A DNA stretch of 64,000 bases from Magicicada septendecula (GCA_034769895.1 CM068373.1:24104620-24168619), one strand, 5' to 3'; numbered from the stretch's first letter, positions 23,861 through 35,515 are shown. The notes: generated from the letters alone by a model not told the origin. Program-made: numbers and translations.

Positions 23861-24244
23861 TTTTACGAGCTATATGTGAGTACGGGCAGTGACCGTATAG
23901 TTCAAACGATCAGAAAACTTATGAAATATAACGGAACGTATAAAAAATGCAAAAAGCCAGTTATGAAAATTCATGAGACTCAAGAGGATTAATCGTAAGG
24001 CACGAATGCAAGAGAGTAAAACGGAAAGCGAAGTATGGTGCATACAGACGGACGACTGAAAACAGACCGAAAGCAAGGTGAATAAGTGCGATGGAGGGTG
24101 ATCTGAGGAAGTTGGAAGACGTTGGCTCAGAATCGTGACTAATCGCGACTGTTGTGGTAGAGGCAAAGGCGACTGTACGGAAGAGGAGAAGTAAGAGGAC
24201 AGTAATATTACAGTGACAAAACAGCATGCGCCTAAACAAACGAA
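23861..24244. other. Spacer, nothing recognised
   Basis: Two overlapping minus-strand frames (23870-24277 and 23961-24323) are of low complexity and show no family signature. Confidence 0.35.
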
Positions 24245-24950
24245 ACTGAAAGTATGCTTTATTATCATCATCTTCACGGATTAAACCAAGGATGATTTGT
24301 TCCGGTCTCAAACAGGCAAACATAAGAGCTGGTCACTCCAGCGCTTCCTCTGACGTCCCACACCTCTCCGTCCCCTCGCCTTATATTCCATAGTTGTTTG
24401 GGGATGCGGCAGTCATCCATCCGGCAAAAATGTTCCCACCAATTCAGCCGATACTGGGCGATCCTGTCTAGTATGCTCCTAATATTCAGCTCCTGCCGTA
24501 TATCTGTGTGTTTATATGATCATTGAGACTATACCCTGCCATGTGCCTGAGAAATCTCATTTCAACAGCTTGGATACGACTGGCCTGGCCTTTAGTTAAA
24601 CTCCATTTCTCAGGCCCATTAAGAAGTGTGGGAAGAGCCATCACCTTGTAGAATTTTAGGCGTGTTTCTCTACTTGCTGACTTGAGTGTTCGCCTAATGG
24701 TCCCGCACCATACCACAGGTTGAACTTTTGCAACTTATTCACAACGTCGTTGCTTGTATTATATAATACACACTGGAGCCTAAGTATACAAAATTGCTGA
24801 CTTGTTCCATGGTAGTACCATCTACAACAATTTTTGCCAGCACAAGGTCAGTTCCACGAAATTCCATTACCTTGGTACGTAAGCAACTGATAACTAAAAT
24901 ATTATTAAAATGTAGACAAAAAAGTGGCGTCACCCATGAAGAACCAGTTA
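24245..24950 (-). mobile_element. LINE 3' fragment (RT C-terminal part)
   Basis: Minus strand. Frame 24933-24739 reads VMEFRGTDLVLAKIVVDGTTMEQVSNFVYLGSSV; frame 24716-24486 reads VWCGTIRRTLKSASRETRLKFYKVMALPTLL and RIQAVEMRFLRHMAGYSLNDH. This is the region after the reverse-transcriptase palm in insect non-LTR elements. The tail toward 24245 carries the GRPRKR block and ATCATCATC. It is the same family as 37400-38312. At least two frame changes; the 5' part is missing. Confidence 0.75.
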
Positions 24951-25374
24951 TTTCATGAACTCAAATTTAATCGACTAAATAAGCTATAGACTTACCATAA
25001 TTTAAAAACTGAAACTCATGAAATACTTTACACATTTAGACGTAACATATGCGCCTTACTGAAGGATATTTTTCATGATTTTTATTCATTTTCAGATTTA
25101 CATAAAAGAAGTTACATGGAAGTAGGTACTGTACAACAAAAAACTGAGTTGCAGATATCCATATTGTAAAGTATCTGATGAAAATCTCAGAAAAATGAAT
25201 AATATAATGGTTTTATGTATTGTTAAATGACGCAAAGCAAGTGAAATAGTTCTTGGTAAAAGAGTTAGACATGCACGAAGAGAGCACGTATGCACAATTG
25301 CTGTTATTTTTAAACATTCTTTAGAAATTGTAGAAACTGGGGTAACAAAAAGTACTAATCGATCCAATTTTTCT
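24951..25374. other. Spacer, possibly degraded hAT body
   Basis: AT-rich. The minus strand continues from the hAT remnant at 25375-25585, but no further motif is recognisable. Confidence 0.35.
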
Positions 25375-25585
25375 TGATTTTGCCTTAATTAAGTCTTTTA
25401 AAATTTCTTATAAATCAAACAAATTGAATCTATCTCGCTTTCAAATATTTAACCTTGCTAACGAAAATAATTTCTCATCTCCCATAGTTGAACTCAACAT
25501 ATTATCTGTAACGCGTTTGAATACAGAAAATGATCTTTCAGACTCCCAGTTATCTATACAAATCGGCAAAAGAAGACGATAAGGA
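25375..25585 (-). pseudogene. hAT transposase C-terminal dimerisation remnant
   Basis: The minus strand from about 25575 reads PICIDNWESERSFSVF, KRVTDNMLSSTMGDE and KLFSLARLNI. The E-x-ERSFS(V/A)(F/L)KR...LxSTMxxE(K/R)LxSLAxLxI pattern is the hAT-family dimerisation domain (hATC), which ends hAT transposases. The stretch is open for about 45 residues and then stops. The remaining transposase and terminal repeats are not recognisable, so it is an old fragment. Confidence 0.7.
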
Positions 25586-25690
25586 ACGTATATATACGAA
25601 AATACATGAATCACTTTACAGTTTAATACTTTGATACAAACTGTTTTTTTTTTTCAGTTTAAAACTTTGAGCGGACAAACTGTAGTATCA

Positions 25691-26145
25691 TGGTTACGAC
25701 GGTCTAACTGATCGTCGTATGGTACGGTGGAAAACAAAATACAAGACACCAATTGAGTCACTAATCACCAGCTTTATTTATCACAGTTGAAAACAGTTTG
25801 TAATCTAGAAGATGGTTTCTTACAACAAATCAAATATAAATTATTCACACGCAATAAAAATATCAACTGATATAAAACACAATTTTATTACGATTTTCCT
25901 GCGCAAATATAAAACACATAACACTTCGCCACAATACTGCGGACCGCACTCGAATAAAGCGCAAATCAAGCGTCGCTGGTACTTGTACTTATACCCCGCC
26001 GAAATACCAGATTATTCCACATACTACGCATCAGCTGTACACTAGGACGTGATTGAATGCGGCCTTGACACAGTGCGCGCGGCTGGCGACGTCTATAAAA
26101 GTCTCGCGAGCGCATGTCGAAATTACGTACGCACACAACATTACA
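25691..26145. repeat. Dispersed LTR-like repeat, copy 2 (455 bp)
   Basis: Partner of 20163-20678: both start GGTTACGACGGTCTAACTGA or its near equivalent and end ACATTACA. A minus-strand TATA-like GGGTATAAGTAC lies near 26000, at the corresponding place in the other copy. Copies are diverged with several length differences, so they are old. Probable solo LTR. Confidence 0.5.
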
Positions 26146-26459
26146 GCCGGATTCCTCTGGAACTTTCGAGAAACACGTAGATTGTTCTGCAATTTTGTAA
26201 CACCATCATCTTCATTCGAACGGTTTGGAGAAACCTCTTTCTTGAAATTTTACTTGTGGAAATTTTTTTTCACATTTATCTTAAATATTTTTTTGTGATT
26301 TAGGACTGGATGGTGCCCCTCTAACAGCTGAGGTCCTAGTACCCAGTACACGGATTATGGATAATCCCCCCCCCCGCTTATCATCAGATCAGAAATATAA
26401 AATTATTGCTAGTTAAAACTATAAAGTTAAATTATAAGCTTTAAAACTAGTTTAACCTC

Positions 26460-27170
26460 CCTCAACACAGATTAAAAGATATCACACTCTCTCTTACATA
26501 GGTTCTGCTTCTGATAATATTGGTAAATATTTCACACAAAGGAATGTAAATATAGCTTTTAAGACGCAGTCTTCTTTGGGAAAATTTATTAAAAATAATA
26601 AGAGTAAAACAGATAAACTGCAAAAGTCTGGCGTATACAAATTATCCTGTGGGTCTTGTAATAAAGTGTATATCGGACAGACAGGTAGATCTTTCGAAAA
26701 AAGAATGTATTGTCACAATTATAGTTTTAGATATAATGATGGCAAATCAAATTATGCAAATCACTTGTTGGAAAAAGACCATAGCCTAGTTATAATGACA
26801 ATTTTGAAATTTTACATTTATCTGATAAAGGTCCAAAGCTTGATTTATTAGAAACCCTTGAAATTAATAAACACGAATATCTAAATATATTATTAAATGA
26901 TCAGTTAGATCTAAGTAGCTCGCCTCTGCTTAATTTGTATAAATAAACTTTGTATATGTTATGTTATATGTTTGTGTAATGTGTATAAATCTTATTGACA
27001 CGAGATTACTATCGCTCTCTATACAACAGCACTTGTATTATATTTTATATTCTGTATTGTTTGTACGAAAATTAGTCAGCTTATACCATCTGACGAAGGC
27101 ACTGTACTGCCGAAACAGCTGTCATGGATTTATAATTTTAATAAATTGACGAGTGGAAATCACTAAAACT
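26460..27170 (+). mobile_element. Penelope-like element 3' part with GIY-YIG domain
   Basis: The sequence encodes ISHSLSYIGSASDNIGKYFTQRNVNIAFKTQSSLGKFIKNNK and then SGVYKLSCGSCNKVYIGQTGRSFEKRM (26620-26710), followed by NYANHLLEKDHSL. This is the PLE endonuclease with the CCHH-like GxCxxCNKxYIGQTGR start. A later segment in another frame (LLETLEINKHEYLN, about 26840) gives the domain end. Frame breaks and lack of RT mark it as a truncated copy. A hammerhead-like motif follows at 27090. Confidence 0.85.
27090..27124 (+). ncRNA. Hammerhead-ribozyme-like motif 3
   Basis: CTGACGA at 27090 (N of CUGANGA is C), stem II GGCA/TGCC, GAAA at 27112-27115, then palindromic CAGCTG and GTC at 27121-27123, the classic cleavage triplet. 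It lies about 140 bp after the PLE coding end. This is the best-formed example in the window. Confidence 0.65.
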
Positions 27171-28171
27171 ATTTTATGGTTTTATTTTTTACTATAATTT
27201 GCAATGGATTTTCACCAAGTAATGGCATCAAGCATTAATTATTTAAAATTATTGTTATTAACAGGCAATTACTCTATATTTACGATCTGATAATGAGCTG
27301 TGAAGCTTGGAAGTGCTAAGCGCGAATTTTTCCCTATAGTGGTGTGCAACAGTATAATTTCTGCTTGTGATTATATAAACCACTAACATAACTTTATTAA
27401 TTAAATCTGTACAGATGTTAATGAATGATGCGAAGAAATAAGTTACAAAAACATTCTGAGACGTAGTGAATAAGACGTTTTTATATAAAATATACAACTA
27501 ATTAGTAATGCTTCAATAAAAGTTTGTTTTCACGGTTAATTAAAAACAAAATTAAATGCATTGAAAGAAACAAGAACGTTGTCAGTCACGTCTCTGCTAG
27601 AGTTGCGTGCTACTCTAAAGGGAGTAAATGCAAGCTCACTGGAAATGAAATTAGTCGTAACCCGTCGCCCCGCCCCGCCCGCCCGCTTCGCTTCACTAAG
27701 TAACAAGTTTTAACGTTACGTAACTACAGCGTTATCTCAATTAAATGCAGAAAAAAATGACTCTAGATACACGGCGCACTTCAAGCGTTGTAAGCGTTTC
27801 CATTCATATTTGCAAAACTTGCAGACAGGTTGAAGTTTTTTAAACCACAGCGCGTACTTCAGAGAGAGAGAGAGAGAGAGAGAGTGAGAGTGAGAGAGAG
27901 AGAGAGTGAGAAAGATGAAAACATTGGAAGTACAAGCGCGCTCAGCTAAACTAATTGAACAAACAACCGACTGCTGGATATGCAGTTCTCTGCTACTGAC
28001 ACTCCATGTAAACAATTAGTTTTAACGAAATGGAAATTTTAATTAAGGGAAATTTTCTAAATACATCGTTACTGTTCAGACAAAAAAAAAAAACAACTAC
28101 GATTCTGAAAACATTTAAAATATCTCCCTAAAGTTCACAACAGAATTACACAAAACATTACTCACAGTGTA
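27171..28171. other. Intergenic with GA microsatellite
   Basis: No gene seen. It holds an interrupted (GA)n tract at about 27859-27912 and a C-rich run CGCCCCGCCCCGCCCG at about 27666. Confidence 0.5.
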
Positions 28172-28745
28172 AACACACACACACTTCTTCTCTTCTCCTC
28201 ATAAGGATTAGGTTATATAAACGTGTTCCGGCACCCATCTCTTCCTCGATCGACCCACGTCTCTTCTATCAATCGCTTTATAGTTCATTGCCGCTTTCGG
28301 CAATCGATCTGTAGATGATATATGCATATTTCCTTTGCAGATGATCCCACCCATTGCCTTTTGTAAATTGAATTAATTCCATTTATGTCCTTTACTTTGA
28401 GTTCTGCTCTGATATCCTCATTCTATATTCTATTTTGCAATATATAATTTAAAGTATTTTGAAGAAATCGCATTTCAACACTCTGAATTTTGCCGCACTC
28501 CTTTTTTCTCATGACCCACGCCTCACTCGCATAAATCAATGTAGGTATTACAGTTGTCTAATAAAATTGAATCCTTGTGCTGTGTCTTGTTTTATTTTTA
28601 TGATTTCTACGAATCGTACCACAAATATTCATAAATTTATTTTTCTTCTCTTTTATATCGTATTCAAATTCATAGCTTACTGCACAGACGAGATACTTGA
28701 AGCGGCTCACTTCTTTTGAAGTGCTGTTGTTTAAAACTATCTTAC
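28172..28745 (-). mobile_element. LINE 3' fragment
   Basis: The minus strand carries, in broken frames, YEFKYEIKEKKNKFMNICGTIRRNHKN, then YASEAWVMRKKE and a VEMRFLQNTLNY-like block, ending near 28172 with a GAGAAGAAG tail. It is the same tail family as 17610-18060. 5'-truncated. Confidence 0.6.
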
Positions 28746-30628
28746 TTCACACTGAATATTTACCTTTAAAGGCCATGACTATGGTATGTCTTACTGAAAT
28801 TGTCAGGAAGTGTTTTCTTGTCACTTCTTGTATTTGAAACATAGCTCTTTGTAAATCATTCTCTTTTTCTTGAAAAAGAACTATTTAATCCGCACATAGC
28901 AGTGAACCCATACAAATTGATTTGTTAAGCTGTTTTCCTGACGTCACTCTGGACTTCCATGCTCTTTGAATGTTGTCAATGCACACACACACACACATAC
29001 ACACACACCCCTCTGAAAAACAACTGAACATCCACTGTAAAGCGACGCCAAAAATAGCGTGCGGTTTCACACGAAATTGCAAGTTTCTACTTCCACTGAG
29101 ATTGAAGCCTAATGTAGATCGGTTTGTTGTTTATAGCATGGAAAACTATTACAGTATTGACGATTAACCGTGAAGGTTACGCCTCAACAATACAAAGTAG
29201 AAAATAAGCTATAATAACCCATAAAAAAGAGTAGTAGTGAATGGAGATTTAACAAGATTAAGAAGAAACTGATATCGAGAACGGCGACGACGACGACGAT
29301 GATGATGATGATGACTATGATGATCGGTATGATGATGATGAAATTAATGACGCTGATAGAATGATGGTGAAGGAGAAGATAATGTTGAAAAATTAAGTCG
29401 AAAATGATGTAAAGATGATAAATGTTGTGACAAAGATGGTGGTACATACATTGGCTCTATAACATTTTTAATTGAAGTAAACAGTAATTATTTTCATTTG
29501 AAAGTAATTAAACGTTTCCAATGCGTTTGTGCCTATTGAAAAATATCCCTGGATTACAGGAGGTCTTTCTCTTGTACTTCTAATAAACAGATAAAGGACC
29601 ATGTCACGTTATCGTTAGGTATTTATGTTCATGGCTACATTTAAGGTACATATAAATATATTTATAAATATATTTATAAATATATTTACATTTAATTGTA
29701 AATATCTCTCTGACTTCTTATGTTAAAATACCCATCGAAATGTTTGGTGTAACATATGTATTAAGTGGTGTACCATTATAATGTTAATCCAAATTTACCT
29801 TATTTTAGGTATGACATTAACAGTCTTTTTTATTCACCTTCTTGAATACTTAATTATTGTTTATTCTAAGTTTGCACGGAATCTTCGGCAACCTATCTTC
29901 CTCTCTCATCATGTCTCAATGGGAGAAGTCCTCCCATTCTTCATGATTCTAGTCAATAAATGTATTAGAAAATGTTCTTTTGTTTTTAGCTTTTTTTATT
30001 TTACTTTTCCAGACTACTTGTTTTGAATAAACCGTGACATCTAGTTAACGGACCTTTTTTTAGTAAACGGCCTTTACTTTTGTAGACCATTGGTTCGGAA
30101 TAAACCGTTTCATCTAGTTAACGGAGGTATTCTATTTTAAATAACTCAGTTACTTTGGTATTTAAAAGTATAATATTTAAGTCAAATTGTTACCTTGAAG
30201 AGTGATCAAAATCAATATATTTGCCTAATTAAAGTTTCTTCTTAATCAGTTATACTAAATTCAATACAGCAAGCCATGTTAGTGTAAATGATGAAGAGCC
30301 ATCTGAAACAAAGTGTTGTAATTTGTCGATAAATCTAATTGTCAAATTTACTACTCTACTTTCGGTAGAACAGTGTTTAGTAAGTTCTTATGTGTTATGC
30401 CGACGTCCATAGAATGACTTATTATAAGGGAACAGGAGACAAGTCTGATGTGTTCTTTAAAACAGACAATGATGAGTTATTAATTAGTGGAAAATGTTCG
30501 AAACTCTATCCGTTATTGTAATTATAGTAGCATTATTGTCTACAGCAGCGACAATTTTACAATACTACTGTAATCAGAGAATATTGCTAGTTACTAAGCT
30601 GTAGTGGTAGCGTTCTAATAATTTAAAC
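28746..30628. other. Intergenic with simple and short tandem repeats
   Basis: No gene recognised. Contents: (CA)n at 28981-29008; (GAT/GAC)n at about 29280-29340; a 12-bp AT tandem repeat of three units at about 29651-29690; and a 74-bp direct duplication (AATAAACCGT..CATCTAGTTAACGGA at about 30025 and 30099). Confidence 0.55.
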
Positions 30629-30900
30629 CAGCAGTCGCCAAACCTGCGCCCGTGGATAAGGTTTGACGCGCCCGCAAACCAATTTGTAATTTCATTTCCT
30701 TTTGAAACGAAAGAACGCACCAGCATCGTACCTCCTTCGAAGTACTGTATTATAAAGTAGCACAAGCCATTTACCGAACCGCCCTGCGTCTTCCGCCAAC
30801 ACGATTGTCGAGCTTGTCGCTCAGAGCCTGTAAACACCTTTCTCTCGAAAGTGAATTTTTCAAGTTTTACATTTCTGTCCACTTTATGAAAATAAATAGT
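30629..30900 (+). mobile_element. Possible hAT-like transposon 5' end
   Basis: CAGCAGTCGCCAAACC at 30629 followed by GCGCCCGTGG resembles the terminal sequence of hAT elements (CAGCGGTCGGCAAACC..GCGGCCCG type). I could not find the other end or an 8-bp duplication. The minus-strand frame at 30574-30882 is not recognised and probably chance. Confidence 0.35.
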
Positions 30901-31589
30901 GTTATTGTGGTAAGTTCTTTAATTTATTTTCATTAAAATATTTTCCTGTTTAAAAATTTTTTTTGTTTAAAGTTTTGTTAGTGATGAAAAATTGTTAATG
31001 ACGTAAAAATTTCACAAATTTATATATATTGCAACGATACAGTCACAGCTGTATTAGTATTAGATTTATACAGCTGTATAAATAAATGTAAATTTTGTAT
31101 AATTTGTATAAGTTACGGGTAAATGGACAGGTCTGAGATTGCAGAAATATTTCATTGTTAGGTTAGGATAGCAATTAACCTGTTCCGACACGCAGTGAGC
31201 ACCTGCTCAATTGTACGTGTGTTACACGTGTATCTTGTATGTGAGAGTGAAGCAGGCATAGACAGAAAACTCAGCAACCCGCCCCAAGTAATTAATAAAA
31301 TAATTGTTTTAATTCACTGTGAGAAAACTAATTAATGTATGATCAAACTAAAGGCACCAAAGTGTGAGTAAAAATTATAGTTATCCCCCGTGAAAAGATG
31401 ACGTTAATAGAACACGTTATGCGAAGACAGTGCAAAATAAACGTGCTAAAAAATACGCAAATTACCCTAATACGCTCAAATTAATATAGTGAGTGATTAA
31501 TCGAAGTAGCTACGATTTGTGCTATCTTGATTCTGTGCAAAACAGTGCTATTTGCTAATAATTGCAAATAGATGAAAAGGTTCGGTAGT
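30901..31589. other. Spacer, nothing recognised
   Basis: AT-rich with an imperfect short palindrome (ACAGCTGTA) near 31045-31080. No coding signal. Confidence 0.4.
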
Positions 31590-31840
31590 GGGGGCTGTCA
31601 CTAGATACGCAGGTATCGACAGGACGATTTTGGAGCCGACCAGCGCGGAATCTCAAGAGGGTATAAATTAAGGGTTCGACCAAAAACCCTTCTCTTCACT
31701 TCAAGATTCAGTTGAAGCCGGACATGCTGTCCGTCGGCAAAACAGTTTATTTTTATTATCCTATTACAAGTCGCAGTAACATACGAAATGACGTTTATTA
31801 AAATCACGACAAAATTACGGGAAAAGTAAATACAGCAATA
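31590..31840 (+). repeat. LTR-promoter-like segment
   Basis: GGGTATAAATTAAGGG (TATA at 31662) is followed by TTCGACCAAAAACCC and TCAGTTG, then TTTATTTTTATTATCC. The TATA plus TTCGACCAAAAA arrangement parallels the Gypsy-A LTR (TATAAAAGG..TTCGACCAAAAA at 2231-2260). It may be a remnant of a related solo LTR; boundaries not found. Confidence 0.35.
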
Positions 31841-31859
31841 GTTAGTCTATCAAGAATAT

Positions 31860-31943
31860 ATCCAGGAAATATGCTGTGGATCGACACTGGACTCTAGACG
31901 TATCCAGGGAAGCTGCCGTAGATCGACGCTGGACCCTAGACGC
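31860..31943 (+). repeat. 42-bp tandem repeat, two units plus partial
   Basis: ATCCAGG-starting units at 31860, 31902 and (partial) 31944, each with GATCGAC(A/G)CTGGAC and CTAGACG. Confidence 0.75.
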
Positions 31944-31969
31944 ATCCAGGACCACGCCAGGACAAGAGG

Positions 31970-32929
31970 AATGGAAAATTAACTCTAGACAACGCTGGAC
32001 CCCGGACAACTGTCGTAAGGTCATCAGAAATCGAGGTGACATGCTTAATGCATTTTAAATGATTTATAGAAACAAAAGAGCTCATAAAGACGTTTTCAAA
32101 AGACAGTAAATTGAAACAAAGAAAGTTTATATTTATTAATAATATGTTAAAATGTAAATAAATATTTATTCGTAAGAATGAGCGATCACATATACATAAA
32201 AGCAGTAATAAATGAAAGAGAATTTAAAGTAAAGATAGTAGAGTTTATTATCAAAATAAATAGTAAAGTAGTTAGATATTTGAAGTATAGAAAGATTAAT
32301 TTAAAGTTGAATATTAAAACAAAAGCCAGTCTGCAAGAAATTAATATAAAGTAAATTGAAGTCAAAACATTGGTATAGACTGAGCTAGTAGAGGTCAGAT
32401 CTGAGATAAGACAATTTATTTCAATATAAGAATATTTTAATTTTATAATAAATTAATAAAAATTATTTAACATGTTTAGATATAAGAATCTTTTTAAATA
32501 TGTTTAATATTGTATATCGTAAGATATAAACATTAAATAATGAGCAATATCGTGACCGACAAATTAATGATATTTATGAATAATTTCAATAACGAAAAAA
32601 TAATAAATATGAGGTTTTAATACTGGTAATAAAAATACTCTTATTATATTTACACCTGAACACCAAATACACGTACATGTTGTTAGTAAGGTTATATAAA
32701 GTGTTGAGTTCAATTAATGTACCTATTAAATTGCACAGAAAAGAGAATTTGTTCCATTTTTTTGTCGCCCTTGACGTGTGGCACGACACGCTTACATTTA
32801 ATAACATTGTATCGTTGTATAAAATGGCGCTCCAAGATCGTGGGGCTGCACAAATTTAAATTATATAATAAATATGTTATAATATATATTCAATCACTTT
32901 CTGCTACAGTCCGTTTCTTGATGTATATA
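31970..32929. other. AT-rich spacer, nothing recognised
   Basis: Very AT-rich (about 32060-32650). The frames at 32586-32807 and 32717-33040 have no signature. Confidence 0.4.
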
Positions 32930-32971
32930 ATACATTTAATATTTATAAATAAATTTACCTCAAGCCTTCGC

Positions 32972-33009
32972 GTGAAGATGAGACCACGGGAGCTCTCGAA
33001 ACATCTTCC
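32972..33009 (+). ncRNA. Degenerate hammerhead-like motif 4
   Basis: GTGAAGA replaces CTGAAGA, with stem II GAGACC/GCTCTC now mismatched, and GAAACATCTTCC. Close relative of the motif at 16872 but with core changes, so probably inactive. Confidence 0.4.
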
Positions 33010-33109
33010 TAATAAGGAAAAAAAGTATATCTTGAGCTAAATTTATTTATAAATATTAAATGTAATATATATATATATATTACATTTAATATTTATAATT
33101 AAATTTACC

Positions 33110-33430
33110 TCAAGATGTTATTTTTTTTTCCTTTTTTGGAACATGTTTCGGGTACTATCTTGTACCAATCCTCAGCCTTCCGGTTTTTTTGTCTGGTGAA
33201 GTACATATGTGTGTTGTTGGTTGACTATTATTATTGTGGCTTCCTGTTGGCTTCTGGTATTTCAAATTGGTTTTATTGTGTGTGATTGTGGTGTATGTGT
33301 TAGTGTTTTGTGTATTTTCAATGTTGAGTGCTTTGAATATTGTGTCATGTTTTGTATTGATTTGTATTTGTTCAGGTATTAGTTTGTTTTCTGTTTTATG
33401 TTATATAAAACACGTATTGCGTAAGTAACC
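33110..33430 (-). mobile_element. Penelope-like element end, minus strand
   Basis: Reverse-complement homology to 16765-16910. On the minus strand, a plausible C-terminal coding stretch (NTNTYTTITHNKTNLKYQKPTGSHNN, about 33320-33220) precedes the hammerhead-like motif at 33175. No RT or intact endonuclease. Confidence 0.5.
33138..33175 (-). ncRNA. Hammerhead-ribozyme-like motif 5
   Basis: Minus strand: CTGAGGA, stem II GGTAC/GTACC (perfect 5 bp, sequence unrelated to motif 1), then GAAACATGTTCC, identical to motif 1. Different stem sequences with conserved pairing support a real fold. Confidence 0.6.
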
Positions 33431-34214
33431 TATTTGTTGTAACACGACTAAGTACCATTTGCCGTTATTTATTAAAAAATGTATTTTTTATCATAAATCA
33501 GTAACTGATTTGTAAACATATATTGATTTAACTGGAATGTTAGGTATACGTTCTATTGCTAACTGAGTCTGACGGACCAACTGTCAACAATCTTGTCATA
33601 CAGGATGCAATGAGAATCCGGTAAATGTGGAACACGGAGATACTCACTCTTGAGACGCGTTCTGTCAACAATTTAACACACTTTGTGATGACGCGCATAT
33701 TGTTGCAACGACTAAGTTTGTTGAAACTAATATCCGTATTCGCACGTGCGTCGTGCATCGTTAGGAAGCATCTAGCGTCGTCATGATTATTGTGTCAACA
33801 TATGCGGTTGGATGACGTCACCGCGTCAACATATGTTTATGGTATAAATCCACGTTACTCAGCTAATTGTTACAGCTGCGCGAGACGTATACGGTGGATT
33901 GTCGCTAATACGGAAGTCTAAAAATCTACTGGAATATATGTATTTCTGCAAGCAAAAAATTTCTTCTAATTTTTGTTCTTATCTGATTTACAACAAGATC
34001 GTTTGAAATTTGGTTTTCGTAACTAGTATGAGACGTGGTGATTATCCCGTTATTGCACTTTTCTGATTATTTTTTCAAAAAAAAGTTTTGTTCTCCGAAA
34101 ATTTACAACATAGGAAGGATACTGTGTACTGTTATAAAAAAACAACATTAAGGGACTCATAAACTCAATGGGCTAAATTGGTAGGTATACTCTCATGCTT
34201 ACTTACAATAAATG
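33431..34214. other. Spacer, nothing recognised
   Basis: No coding signature. The direct short repeat GTCAACATATG occurs twice (about 33794 and 33826). Confidence 0.4.
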
Positions 34215-34780
34215 GGTTAATAATATTAAAAATACTTTTAACAAGTATATATTTTTTATTTTATAAGTTACAAATATTTTGATAGTAATGTAAATATCAT
34301 CATGAGATATAATTAATAATTTCAAAATTGTTTAATTGATTATTCGAAACAACTATTTCAATTGTAGACGAAATTTAATGTTTTTATATGTGTATACAAA
34401 ATATGTTATATAATTAATTGAAAAATATAATATAAATATTCATTATTTTATTAAATTAGTAATTTTGTATATATTATAATTTTTTAATACAAATATGTAA
34501 GATTGGTATAAAAAATTAATATTTTCAAAATTACTAATTTAATAAAACAATAAACATTTATATTATAGTTTACAATTAATTTATAACATACTTTAGGCCT
34601 ATATAAACATAAAAAACTTTAATTTAGTCTACATATAAAACAGCTGTTTTGAACAAATGATTTACAAATTTTGAATGTATTAATTATATCTGATCATGAT
34701 AGTTTACTAACAAAATATTTTTTAATTTACAAAATAAAAATGTATTCTTGTTAAAAGCTTTTTTATTCTTAATAATAATA
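34215..34780. repeat. Foldback palindrome, arms about 275 bp
   Basis: Reading inward, the left arm from about 34215 to 34489 is an imperfect reverse complement of 34511-34780, centred near 34498. Matching blocks include CTTTTAACAAG/CTTGTTAAAAG, GATATAATTAAT/ATTAATTATATC, ATTTAATG and AAATTAGTAATTTTG/CAAAATTACTAATTT. Very AT-rich, no coding. It may be a foldback-type or MITE-like element. Confidence 0.65.
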
Positions 34781-34859
34781 TAAACATCCGAAAAATCTGA
34801 GCTTCTATCAATATTAAAAAAGTAACGAAAATAAGTGTACATTACAAGGACCCTAGGAA

Positions 34860-35002
34860 TGTTCACAATAAGTGGTAAACGAAGATGTGGTAGAAGATTC
34901 AGAAGAACGGATGTGAGGGCTTACACTGAGATGGCGGTGGACAGGAGACTTTTGAGAAGATTGGTGTTGCACCCCAAGGCTCAAGATAAGCTGTAGTACT
35001 GA
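34860..35002 (+). mobile_element. LINE 3' tail
   Basis: A short stretch encoding RTCTEMAVDRRLL-like and LHPKAQDKL sequence ends at (GAA)n, the layout of LINE tails elsewhere in the window. Heavily 5'-truncated. Confidence 0.45.
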
Positions 35003-35073
35003 GAAGAAGAAGAAGAAGAAGAAGAAGAAGAAGAAGAAGAAGAAGAAGAAGAAGAAGAAGAAGAAGAAGAAGA

Positions 35074-35145
<72 letters not shown>

Positions 35146-35160
35146 GTGTGTGTGTGTGCG
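35003..35160 (+). repeat. (GAA)n then (GT)n microsatellites
   Basis: (GAA)n at about 35003-35075 runs directly into (GT)n at about 35076-35160. Long frames translated through it (poly-S, poly-L, poly-TH) are artefacts. Confidence 0.95.
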
Positions 35161-35267
35161 TTTAATGCAGTATTCCGGTGTGCAGTGAAACGAATTAATA
35201 CTTCTCGTACGCAGCAGTTCGCGGAAAAATACACGGTGCATTACAGAAGGTGAGGAAGCCGTTTTGT

Positions 35268-35515
35268 ACATACGATGAAGTACTTCGAGACTGACAGACA
35301 GTAGATTCCCGGAGCATCTTGCGCTCTGGTTTGATTACGTGTCAGAGTGGAGCCCGATGAACGCCAGATTCAAAGGAGTGCAGCGCGGTCGTTTGTTCAG
35401 CACAACCAGTTAAGGTGCGGTTGTCCTATTTACGATTTCCGTGTATGAGAAGAATTCAAGGATTTACGTCTGTCTCCACGCCTGTATTTAAACTCCGTTG
35501 CTCCCTTAAGGATTC
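35268..35515. repeat. Dispersed 245-bp repeat, copy 1
   Basis: Highly similar to 48904-49142, from GATGAAGTACTTCGAGACTG to AACTCCGTTGCTCCCTT. No protein, TATA or tRNA-type promoter boxes recognised. Could be a SINE, MITE or LTR piece. Confidence 0.75.

Larger units (their letters stand above)
32930..33183. repeat. Inverted pair of PLE ends around (TA)n
   Basis: The left arm (about 32960-33070) and the right arm (about 33082-33183) are imperfect reverse complements meeting at (TA)n near 33075. Each contains a hammerhead-like core with the GAAACAT(G/C)TTCC end, then A-rich sequence, then AAATTTA...TATTAAATGTAATA. Similar organisation occurs three times at 47.0-48.0 kb. Confidence 0.6.

Noticed and set aside
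23870-24323. Two overlapping minus-strand frames of 135 and 120 residues
   Set aside because: Low-complexity Ser/Leu/Phe composition and no recognisable motif.
27660-27690. GC-box-like run suggesting a host promoter
   Set aside because: No adjacent exon-like frame, CpG-rich context or transcript signal.
30574-30882. 102-residue minus-strand frame
   Set aside because: No family signature; overlaps a probable hAT terminus and looks like chance.
34899-35271. Frames rich in Ser, Leu and Thr-His repeats
   Set aside because: Translations through (GAA)n and (GT)n on the minus strand.
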